Source of the DNA: Acidobacteriota bacterium
GTDB taxonomy: Bacteria; Acidobacteriota; Vicinamibacteria; Vicinamibacterales; 2-12-FULL-66-21
DNA: 35,146 nucleotides
Reading direction: 5' to 3'
NCBI GenBank assembly: GCA_003223835.1
Contig: QHWR01000022.1
Span: forward strand, 1-35,146
Below are positions 29,156 to 35,146 of the stretch, piece after piece. Each line of letters begins with the position of its first letter. Position 1 is the stretch's first letter. A program made the position numbers and the translations under genes. Below the pieces are notes generated by a model that saw only the letters and a program-made list of their open reading frames with translations, was not told the origin of the DNA and did no database searches.

Positions 29156-29773
29156 TCAGTGCGCCTCGTCGCGCGTGTGCAGCTCGAGGCCGCCGACGAA
29201 ATCCCCGAGGTGCTGCCGCAGGATCAAGCGGCCGCGGTGCAGCCGCGACTTCAGCGTCTGTGGCTTCACGCGCAGTACCGCGCTCGCCTCTTCCGTCGAC
29301 AGTCCCTGAATGTCGCGCAGCAGGACCGGAATCCGGTACACCGACGGCAGGTGCGACAGCGCGTCGATCAGCCGCTGGCGCATTTCCGCGCGCATGACCT
29401 GATCGTCGGCGAGCGACGACCAGTCGGGGGGATCCTGCTCGCGGCGCTCCGTCGACCCGCCGTCCACGTCCACGTACGGCGCGTCGCTCTGGCGATTGAG
29501 GCGCGCCGTGCGCAGGCGCGACATCGCCGTGTTGAACGTAATGCGATAAATCCACGAAGACAGCGCGGCGTCGCCGCGGAAGGCATCAATCTTCCGATAC
29601 ACCTTCATCAGGACGTCCTGCGCCACCTCTTCAGCATCCTCGTGGTTCTTCAGGTAACGAAACGCGAGCTGCTGGATCCGAGGGCCGTAGGTAGCAGCCA
29701 GCTCGGCAACCGCGTTGCCGTCCCTGGCGCGCATGCGGCCGATCAGATCGCGTTCGGCTGTCTGCTGACGCAT
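29156..29773 (-). CDS. ECF-family RNA polymerase sigma factor (RpoE-like)
   Basis: 205 residues. Sigma-2 region about 20-90 (YLKNHEDAEEVAQDVLMKVY, then SSWIYRITFNTA) and sigma-4 about 135-188 with a helix-turn-helix LSTEEASAVLRVKPQTLKSR. ATG 29773 is chosen over GTG 29800 because a strong GGAGG lies about 7 nt upstream. No anti-sigma gene follows; the next gene downstream is convergent. An upstream GAACTT on the minus strand (29852-29857) resembles an ECF -35 element and could mean autoregulation, but no matching -10 is convincing. Confidence 0.9.
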   Translation of the reverse strand: MRQQTAERDLIGRMRARDGNAVAELAATYGPRIQQLAFRYLKNHEDAEEVAQDVLMKVYRKIDAFRGDAALSSWIYRITFNTAMSRLRTARLNRQSDAPYVDVDGGSTERREQDPPDWSSLADDQVMRAEMRQRLIDALSHLPSVYRIPVLLRDIQGLSTEEASAVLRVKPQTLKSRLHRGRLILRQHLGDFVGGLELHTRDEAH

Positions 29774-29871
29774 CTGTGGCCTCCGTCTAGGAACAAACAC
29801 CAGATGCCAAGCGGTTATTCCACCACGAGCCAGCCGAGCTCGAAGCGGCCAAGTTCAGATTGGACAGTCAC
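29774..29871. promoter_or_regulatory. Upstream region of the sigma factor gene
   Basis: 98 bp between the sigma factor start and the lipB stop. It contains GAACTT (minus strand, 29852-29857), like the -35 element of group-RpoE promoters, with only GCTGG at the expected -10 distance. No gene and no tandem repeat is seen here. Confidence 0.3.
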
Positions 29872-30558
29872 TTACCTGGAGAGCCCGAGGGTCGTGGATC
29901 TTGGATCGAGGACCGTGCGGCCGAACACGGCTGCGAACTGCCGAATGACGGCCGCCTCGACCTCATCCATTTTGGCCGGATGCCCGAGAAGCTTCGCGAT
30001 GGAGGTGACGCCTTTGTCGCTGATGCCGCACGGGACGATGAGGTTGAAATGGTCGAGGTTGGTGTTCACGTTCAGCGCGAACCCGTGGCTGGTCACCCAA
30101 CGCGCGATCCGGACGCCGATCGCCGCGATCTTCGCCTGGCCCACCCACGCGCCGGTGAGCCCCGGCGTCCGCGTCGCCACGATGCCGAACGAGGCAAGCG
30201 CGCGGATCAGCACTTCTTCCAAATCGCGAACGTACTGGTGAACGTCGCAGCGATCCGGCTTCAAATCGAGGATGGGGTAGCCGACGAGCTGACCGGGCCC
30301 GTGATACGTCACGTCGCCGCCGCGCCCGCTCTCGAACAGATCGACGCCGCGCGACGCCAGCTGCTCCGCCGTTTCGAGGACGTGCGATCGATCGTTCCGC
30401 GTCTTGACGCCGAGCGTGATGACGGGCGGGTGCTGCAGCAGCAGCAGTTGATCGGGAATGCGGCCGGCCCTGCGATCCTCGACGAGCCGCGCCTGCAGGT
30501 CGAGCCCGTCCTGGTAATCCACCGTCCCGAGGCGCCGGACGTCGAGCGCTACAGCCAT
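29872..30558 (-). CDS. lipB: Octanoyltransferase LipB
   Basis: 228 residues. Transfers octanoate from acyl carrier protein to lipoyl domains, before LipA inserts sulfur. The signature RGGDVTYHGPGQ is at 79-90; catalytic Lys143 lies in GQAKIAAIGV and Cys177 in VPCGISDKGVTS. It is the last gene of the 2-oxoacid dehydrogenase operon and overlaps the E2 gene by 10 nt, so the enzyme that lipoylates E2 is made with it. ATG 30558 (MAVALDVRRLG) fits the family start. Confidence 0.94.
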   Translation of the reverse strand: MAVALDVRRLGTVDYQDGLDLQARLVEDRRAGRIPDQLLLLQHPPVITLGVKTRNDRSHVLETAEQLASRGVDLFESGRGGDVTYHGPGQLVGYPILDLKPDRCDVHQYVRDLEEVLIRALASFGIVATRTPGLTGAWVGQAKIAAIGVRIARWVTSHGFALNVNTNLDHFNLIVPCGISDKGVTSIAKLLGHPAKMDEVEAAVIRQFAAVFGRTVLDPRSTTLGLSR

Positions 30559-31829
30559 CCTTCGTCGAAATTCTCCAGCCGGTCCTTGATGAACGCGAGG
30601 AAGCGGCCCGCGTCGGCGCCGTCGATCAGCCGGTGGTCGTACCCGAGCGACAAGTGGCACGTCGGCCGGATCGCAATCGCGTCGTCGATGACGACCGCCC
30701 GCTTCTCGACGGCGCCGACACCGAGGATCGCGACCTGCGGCTGGTTGATGAGCGGCAGACCGTACACCGCGCCGAAGACGCCGGGGTTCGTGATCGTGAA
30801 CGTCCCCCCCTGCACTTCTTCGGGGTTCAGCTTCTTCGAGCGCGCGCGCGTCGCGAGATCGTCGATCGCGCGGCTCAGGCCGACCAGGTTCTTTTCATCC
30901 GCGTTCCGCACGACCGGGACGATGAGCCCCTGCTCGAGCGCGACGGCGATGCCGAGGTTGATGTCCTTCTTGTAAACGATCTTGTCGCCGTCGATCGAGG
31001 CGTTCACGATCGGGAACGCCCGCAGCGCGTCCACGATCACCTTCGCGATGAACGCGGTGTACGTCAGCCGCGCCCCCGCGCGCTCGTAGTCCGCTTTCTT
31101 GCGATCGCGCATCCCGGCGATGCGGCCGAAGTTCACTTCGTAGACCGAGTACACGTGCGGCGACGTGTGCGCGCTGAGCACCATGTGCTCGGCGATCTTT
31201 TTCCGCATGACCGACATCGGCACGATCTCGACGCGTTCGCCCGGACGGTACGCCGGACCCGGCTGCGGCAGCCGCGGGCCGCCGCTGGCGGGCGGCGCCG
31301 TCGCGGACGTTCCCGATTCCAGGAAGCCGAGAATGTCGTGCTTGGTGACGCGCCCGTTGATCCCGGTGCCGTGGATCTGCTGGATGTCCACGTTGTGCTC
31401 GCGCGCGATGCGCCGGACGAGCGGCGAGGATTTCTGCCGGCGGAGTTCTTCCTTGTCGGGGCCGCCGTTTCCGTCGGTTCCTTGTGCGACGGCGGCAACG
31501 GCCGGAGCGGCTTCCGGCTGGCCCGCGGCCGCTTCCGGCATCTCGGAAGGCTTCGCCGCCGGAGACGAGGGCCTGGACGCCGAAACGGCGCCGGCCTCGC
31601 CGATGACGGCGACGACGGCATTGACCGGAACCGTTTCCCCTTCCTTGACCTTGATGTCGGTGAGCACGCCGGCCGCCGGCGACGGAATCTCCGCGTCGAC
31701 CTTGTCGGTGGAGATTTCGAAGAGCGGCTCGTCGCGATCGACCGTCTCCCCCACCTTCTTGATCCACCGGACGATCGTCCCCTCGGCGATCGACTCCCCC
31801 ATCTGGGGCATCACGACATTGGTCGCCAT
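30549..31829 (-). CDS. Dihydrolipoamide acyltransferase (E2) of a 2-oxoacid dehydrogenase complex
   Basis: 426 residues. One lipoyl domain (1-80) with the lipoylated Lys43 in STDKVDAEIPSPAAG, a Pro/Ala-rich linker, a peripheral-subunit-binding domain near 133-172 (SPLVRRIAREHNVDI ... GRVTKHDIL), and the catalytic domain with YDHRLIDGADAGRF near the end, where the His is catalytic. The VVMPQMGESIAEGT start is more like branched-chain (BkdB) or SucB-type E2 than pyruvate E2. ATG 31829 has GGAG 8 nt upstream; GTG 31832 is a possible alternative. It forms the complex core with E1 alpha/beta and Lpd of this operon. Confidence 0.92.
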   Translation of the reverse strand: MATNVVMPQMGESIAEGTIVRWIKKVGETVDRDEPLFEISTDKVDAEIPSPAAGVLTDIKVKEGETVPVNAVVAVIGEAGAVSASRPSSPAAKPSEMPEAAAGQPEAAPAVAAVAQGTDGNGGPDKEELRRQKSSPLVRRIAREHNVDIQQIHGTGINGRVTKHDILGFLESGTSATAPPASGGPRLPQPGPAYRPGERVEIVPMSVMRKKIAEHMVLSAHTSPHVYSVYEVNFGRIAGMRDRKKADYERAGARLTYTAFIAKVIVDALRAFPIVNASIDGDKIVYKKDINLGIAVALEQGLIVPVVRNADEKNLVGLSRAIDDLATRARSKKLNPEEVQGGTFTITNPGVFGAVYGLPLINQPQVAILGVGAVEKRAVVIDDAIAIRPTCHLSLGYDHRLIDGADAGRFLAFIKDRLENFDEGWL

Positions 31830-31857
31830 CACTGAACTCCGTCGTCGCTGGTCGACT

Positions 31858-32832
31858 TCAATAATCCACCAATCGCTTCGCCGCCGCCACTACCTTGTCC
31901 ACGCTCGGCAGAAACGCCGCTTCCAGCGGAGGCGCGTACGGCGCCGGGGAATCTTCGGAGGCGACGCGGACGACGGGCGCGTCGAGATACTCGAAGGCCT
32001 CTTCCGCGACGATCGCCGCGAGCTCGCCGCCGATGCCGCCGGTGCGTGTCGCCTCGTGGAGCACCAGCACGCGGCTGGTCTTCGCGACCGACGCGAGCAA
32101 CGATTCACGATCGAGCGGCGCGAGCGAACGCAGGTCGAGTACCTCCGTGTCGACGCCGGCCGCCTCGAGCTGCGTTGCCGCATCGAGCGCGGTGTGCACC
32201 ATCGCCCCGAACGTCACGATCGAGAGGTCTTTGCCCGCGCGCCGGACCTTCGCTGTCCCGAGCGGCACGACGTAGTCCTCCTCGGGCACGTCGTCTTTGA
32301 TCCGGCGATACAGGAATTTGTGCTCGAAGTACAACACCGGATCGTCGTCGCGAATGGCGGCCTTCAGGAGCCCCTTCGCATCGTACGCGGTGGACGGCTC
32401 CACCATCTTGAGCCCGGGCGTGTTCAGGAAGAACGCTTCCGGGTTGAGCGAGTGGAACGGCCCGCCGCCCACGCCGCCGCCGCTCGGCCCGCGGACGACG
32501 ATCGGCACGCCGGCGCCGTTTCGATACCGGCTCGTCGCCGCGAAGTTCGTCAGCATGTCGAAGCAGCATGCGATGAAGTCGATGAACTGAATCTCGCACA
32601 CCGGGCGCATGCCCATGTACGACGCGCCGATCGCCGATCCGACGATGGCGATCTCCGAGATCGGCGTGTCGATGACGCGCGCCTCCCCGAAGCGATCGAT
32701 GAGCCCCTCGGTCACCTTGAACGCGCCGCCGTACGCGCCGACGTCCTCGCCCATGACGAACACGCGGTCGTCCGCCGCCATTTCTTCGAACAGCGCCTGC
32801 CTGATCGCTTCGAGATAGGTGATGACGGCCAT
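31858..32832 (-). CDS. 2-oxoacid dehydrogenase E1 beta subunit
   Basis: 324 residues, usual length. MGEDVGAYGGAFKVTEGL (27-44), DTPISEIAIVGSAIGASYMG, the GPSGGGVGGGPFHS loop and the C-terminal ATRTGGIGGELAA match E1 beta of pyruvate or branched-chain 2-oxoacid dehydrogenases. Its Glu in ISE activates thiamin diphosphate. The Shine-Dalgarno sequence GGAAGG lies about 6 nt before ATG 32832 and is itself part of the terminal palindrome of the 32840-33059 element. Gap to E2 is 28 bp. Confidence 0.92.
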   Translation of the reverse strand: MAVITYLEAIRQALFEEMAADDRVFVMGEDVGAYGGAFKVTEGLIDRFGEARVIDTPISEIAIVGSAIGASYMGMRPVCEIQFIDFIACCFDMLTNFAATSRYRNGAGVPIVVRGPSGGGVGGGPFHSLNPEAFFLNTPGLKMVEPSTAYDAKGLLKAAIRDDDPVLYFEHKFLYRRIKDDVPEEDYVVPLGTAKVRRAGKDLSIVTFGAMVHTALDAATQLEAAGVDTEVLDLRSLAPLDRESLLASVAKTSRVLVLHEATRTGGIGGELAAIVAEEAFEYLDAPVVRVASEDSPAPYAPPLEAAFLPSVDKVVAAAKRLVDY

Positions 32833-32858
32833 GCGAATCCTTCCGCCTGAAGGCGGAA

Positions 32859-32963
32859 GCCACGAGTATTCAGATTAGTGCCACGAGTATTCAGATTAGT
32901 GCCACGGGTATTCGGATTAGTGCCACGGGTATTCGGATTAGAGCCACGAGTATTCAGATTGGA
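32859..32963. repeat. 21-bp tandem repeat x5
   Basis: Units at 32859, 32880, 32901, 32922 and 32943, each starting GCCACG(A/G)GTATTC(A/G)G and ending ATTAGT, ATTAGA or ATTGGA. The first begins inside the left terminal repeat. Variation is almost only A/G. Confidence 0.92.
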
Positions 32964-32994
32964 GCCGCGTGCCGACGCGTTGTTGTTTAGAGCT

Positions 32995-33038
32995 GCTTCC
33001 CTTTGTGTTTGTTGTAGCTTCCGCTTGTGTTTGTTGTG
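32995..33038. repeat. 22-bp tandem repeat x2
   Basis: Two 22-bp units at 32995-33016 and 33017-33038, core TTGTGTTTGTTGT, each starting GCTTCC. The next GCTTCC begins the right terminal palindrome, so the array leads straight into it. Confidence 0.85.
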
Positions 33039-33048
33039 GCTTCCGCCT

Positions 33049-34173
33049 TCAGGCGGAAGATCCGTCTTCCGCGAACGGCGATTTCACCAGCTCGACTCTC
33101 GGGACCGCGAAATCGTCGCCGGCGTACACGCCGCGCGTGACGGTCGCGGGATCCGGCATCGGCTCGTTGACGGCGAGGTCCGCCTCCCCGGCCGCGTACG
33201 CCTTCGTCATCCGATCGACGTCATCCAGCTCTTTGTCGGTTGCGGCGCGGCGTTCCACCAGGACGCGCCGGAAGCGGAGGAGCGGGTCCTTCTGCTGCCA
33301 CTCGTCGACGACCGCCTTGGGAACGTAGCGCATGTCGTCGTGCTGGGCGTGCCCCTGCATCCGCATCGTGTCCACGCCGACGAGAGCGGCCCCTTCCCCC
33401 GCGCGGGCGCGAACCACCATCCGCTTCGTGACGTCGTAGACCGCCAGCATGTCGTTGCCGTCCACCATCTCGTGCGGGATGCCGTATGCGGCGGCGCGCT
33501 CGTCGATCCGCGCAATCGCCATCTGCCTGGCGATCGGCGTCGAGTACGCATATTTGTTGTCTTCCGCGATGACGACGAGCGGAATGCGCTGGACGGCGGC
33601 GAAGTTCATCCCCTCGTGAAACGCGCCGGTGCTCGTCGCGCCGTCGCCGATCCAGGCCATCGCCACGAGCGGGGGTTTCTTGTCTTCGCCCGGCGCACGG
33701 CGGCTCGCGGGCAAAGCCGCGCGCATCCGCGCACCCATCGCAATGCCCGCCGCCACGCTGATCGAATCGCCGAGCATGCTGATCGGTCCGACGATCACCG
33801 GCTCGTTCGCTCCCGCGGGAGGGAGGTGCACGATGTGAATGTTCAGGTCACGGCCGCGCGAGTTCCCGGTCCCCTTCGCCATGTATTGACGAAAGATCTC
33901 CAGCGGCCGCACGCCCATCGTCATCAAGGCACCCATGTTGCGGATGAGGGGGAGGATGGCGTCGGTGCGCTCGAGCGCGTAGGCGGTCGCGACCGATTCC
34001 CCTTCCTGGCCGAGGCTTCGGTACAACCCGCCGATGACTTTGCTCTGGCGAAAGAGGATGACGAGCCGCTCTTCGACGTGCCGGGCCAGCATGCCGAAGT
34101 AGTACATCTCCAGGAGCTGATTCCGGCTCAGAGCTTCAGACGGGCGCGTGACTGACGCGGAGGTCGTTGCCAT
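33049..34173 (-). CDS. 2-oxoacid dehydrogenase E1 alpha subunit
   Basis: 374 residues. The thiamin diphosphate motif runs from GDGATSTGAFHEGMNF (176-191) to AEDN (203-206). GQEG near 55-58 and NIHIVHLPP near 111-119 are standard for E1 alpha. RYVPKAVVDEW and the operon order resemble branched-chain or pyruvate types; the substrate is not certain. The last codons (S-S-A-stop) lie at the edge of the inverted-repeat element, so insertion may have altered the C-terminus. The start ATG 34173 has no Shine-Dalgarno sequence; TAGCTT lies 8 bp upstream, indicating a second, leaderless start of transcription after lpd. Confidence 0.92.
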   Translation of the reverse strand: MATTSASVTRPSEALSRNQLLEMYYFGMLARHVEERLVILFRQSKVIGGLYRSLGQEGESVATAYALERTDAILPLIRNMGALMTMGVRPLEIFRQYMAKGTGNSRGRDLNIHIVHLPPAGANEPVIVGPISMLGDSISVAAGIAMGARMRAALPASRRAPGEDKKPPLVAMAWIGDGATSTGAFHEGMNFAAVQRIPLVVIAEDNKYAYSTPIARQMAIARIDERAAAYGIPHEMVDGNDMLAVYDVTKRMVVRARAGEGAALVGVDTMRMQGHAQHDDMRYVPKAVVDEWQQKDPLLRFRRVLVERRAATDKELDDVDRMTKAYAAGEADLAVNEPMPDPATVTRGVYAGDDFAVPRVELVKSPFAEDGSSA

Positions 34174-34181
34174 GATTGAGG

Positions 34182-34187
34182 AAGCTA
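34182..34187 (-). promoter_or_regulatory. Candidate internal -10 box before E1 alpha
   Basis: TAGCTT on the minus strand, 8 bp before the ATG, directly at the edge of the heptamer array 34188-34215. Confidence 0.4.
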
Positions 34188-34215
34188 CCAGCGACCAGCT
34201 GCCAGCTTCCAGCCG
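34188..34215. repeat. Heptamer tandem repeat CCAGCNN x4
   Basis: Four exact 7-bp units: CCAGCGA, CCAGCTG, CCAGCTT, CCAGCCG. AGCTTCCAGC (34204-34213) is the exact complement of GCTGGAAGCT at 34248-34257. Confidence 0.85.
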
Positions 34216-34244
34216 GAATGTCGGTAACCACGGATTCGGAGCAC

Positions 34245-34279
34245 GAAGCTGGAAGCTCGAAGCTGGAAGGTGGAAGCTT
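34245..34279. repeat. Heptamer tandem repeat GAAGCTG x5
   Basis: Five 7-bp units: GAAGCTG, GAAGCTC, GAAGCTG, GAAGGTG, GAAGCTT, just downstream of the lpd stop codon. It can pair with the 34188-34215 array to form a hairpin. Confidence 0.88.
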
Positions 34280-34281
34280 TC

Positions 34282-35146
34282 TTATGCATGAATCGCGGCG
34301 CCGTGGGCCGCGTGCGCCGCTTCTCCCACCGCCTCCGACATCGTCGGATGCGCGTGGATCGTGCGGATCAACTCTTCGACGGTGCACTCGAGCCGCAGCG
34401 CGACCGTCGCTTCGGCGACGAGCTCGGTCGAGCGCGGTCCGATCATGTGCACGCCGAGGACCTCGTCGTACTTCTTCTCGGCGACGATCTTGACGAACCC
34501 TTCCGTCTCGGCCGCGATGCGCGCGCGCGCGAGCACGCCGAACTTGAACGTCCCGATGCGCACGTCGTAGCCGCGCGCTTTCGCCTCCGCCTCCGTCAAC
34601 CCGACGCTGCCGATCTCGGGATCGCAGTACGTGCAGCCCGGGACGTGGTCGTAGTTGATCGGGCGAAACTCCTGGCCCGCGATCCGTTCCGCGACGACGA
34701 TGCCTTCGGCGGACGATAGATGCGCAAGCTGTGGATGGCCCGGCTTCTCGAAGGTGATCACATCGCCGACCGCGGACACCCCCGGCACGCTCGTCCGGTA
34801 CTGTTCGTCAACGCGGATGTAGCCGCGGTCCATCCGCAGCCCCGCGTCTTCCGCGCCGAGACCCGACGTCACGGGACCGCGCCCCGTCGCCACGAGCAGC
34901 AGCTCCGCCTTGAGCTTCGCCGCCTTGCCGTCGGGCGTCTGGGCCTCGATGTCCACCGCGTCCGCGCCAACCTTCGCGGCCGTCACGTTCGTGCCGGTCA
35001 TGACCTTGATGCCTTGCTTGCGGAACGACCGCTCGAGCTCCGCGGAGATCGCTTCGTCCTCGATGGGCACCAGACGCGGGAGCAGCTCGACGAGGGTCAC
35101 GTCGCTGCCGAACCGCCGGAAGATCGACGCGAACTCGACGCCGACG
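34282..35146 (-). CDS. lpdA: Dihydrolipoamide dehydrogenase (E3), N-terminus outside the window
   Basis: 288 codons are visible, the C-terminal three fifths of the protein. It reoxidises dihydrolipoamide on E2 with NAD+. Visible: the end of the NAD domain (GVEFASIFRRFGSDVTLVE), VATGRGPVTSGL, the FAD-binding AVGDVITFEKPGHPQLAH, and the dimer interface with the catalytic pair HAHPTMSE (His and Glu). The FAD N-terminal domain and redox disulfide C-x4-C lie beyond the right edge. It is the first visible gene of the operon; E1 alpha follows after a 108-bp repeat-bearing gap. Confidence 0.94.
   Translation of the reverse strand, partial: VGVEFASIFRRFGSDVTLVELLPRLVPIEDEAISAELERSFRKQGIKVMTGTNVTAAKVGADAVDIEAQTPDGKAAKLKAELLLVATGRGPVTSGLGAEDAGLRMDRGYIRVDEQYRTSVPGVSAVGDVITFEKPGHPQLAHLSSAEGIVVAERIAGQEFRPINYDHVPGCTYCDPEIGSVGLTEAEAKARGYDVRIGTFKFGVLARARIAAETEGFVKIVAEKKYDEVLGVHMIGPRSTELVAEATVALRLECTVEELIRTIHAHPTMSEAVGEAAHAAHGAAIHA

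Larger units (their letters stand above)
32840..33059. mobile_element. MITE-like element with 24-bp perfect terminal inverted repeats
   Basis: 220 bp. The left end 32840-32863 and right end 33036-33059 are exact reverse complements over 24 bp. Each end starts with its own 20-bp palindrome (CTTCCGCCTGAAGGCGGAAG on the left). Both are directly flanked by ATC (32837-32839 and 33060-33062), a possible 3-bp target duplication. Inside are a 21-bp repeat x5 and a 22-bp repeat x2. There is no transposase. The right end supplies the E1 alpha stop codon; the left end supplies the E1 beta Shine-Dalgarno sequence. Confidence 0.65.

Noticed and set aside
29831-29857. Complete ECF autoregulatory promoter
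   Set aside because: Only the -35-like GAACTT is convincing; the sequence at the -10 distance (GCTGG) does not match.
32859-33038. CRISPR array
   Set aside because: Repeats are directly adjacent without spacers and no cas gene is near.
32878-34155. Plus-strand open frame with a 7-residue repeat near its start
   Set aside because: The repeat is only the 21-bp DNA array read in frame; the rest is antisense to E1 alpha. There is no start signal or homology.

Overview
This is a strongly GC-rich, gene-dense bacterial chromosomal window. The squalene set hpnC-hpnD-hpnE, the many Ser/Thr-kinase-like and ECF sigma genes, and the intergenic micro-repeats suggest a soil-type member of the Acidobacteriota, perhaps Vicinamibacterales. 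That placement is an inference from gene content and style; no rRNA marker is present. I see no phage, insertion sequence, CRISPR, tRNA or rRNA.

Layout. 1-2658: peptide deformylase (cut by the left edge), a zinc-ribbon Nudix hydrolase, a small lipoprotein, and lacD. 2661-7724 (minus strand): an operon reading pduO-type cobalamin adenosyltransferase, hpnC, hpnD, hpnE (farnesyl-PP to squalene), thiI, lacD. 7738-13590: a short MutY overlapping a MutT-like Nudix gene, ygfZ, a secreted alpha/beta hydrolase, an orphan transhydrogenase alpha-1 subunit, an FHA protein and a BON protein without a signal peptide. 13724-23599: a tightly overlapped seven-gene plus-strand operon (HMG-CoA-reductase family, UbiA prenyltransferase family, rifampin-phosphotransferase-like PEP-synthase relative, BtaA-like DUF3419, phytol/dolichol-kinase-like protein, GNAT, OleC-like AMP ligase). 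I do not recognise this combination. It reads as a lipid or isoprenoid biosynthetic pathway and is the best candidate here for an undescribed system. 23605-29773: metallo-beta-lactamase hydrolase, CDP-alcohol phosphatidyltransferase, receiver-like protein, threonine/serine dehydratase (apparent CTG start), a probable pseudokinase, an SDR, a malate-dehydrogenase-like protein lacking the catalytic His, and an ECF sigma factor. 29872-35146 (minus strand): the 2-oxoacid dehydrogenase operon lpd, E1 alpha, E1 beta, E2, lipB.

Two patterns run through the window. First, most intergenic gaps hold tandem repeats with a 7-bp period (sometimes 8, 21, 22 or 26 bp). Their unit sequences differ from place to place, and several form inverted pairs or supply start and stop codons. 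A 220-bp element with perfect 24-bp terminal inverted repeats fills the E1 alpha/E1 beta gap. Second, many genes at transcription-unit starts have a TANNNT or TATAAT-like box ending 6-9 nt before the start codon and no Shine-Dalgarno sequence, which predicts leaderless mRNAs. Several genes inside operons instead have clear Shine-Dalgarno sequences.
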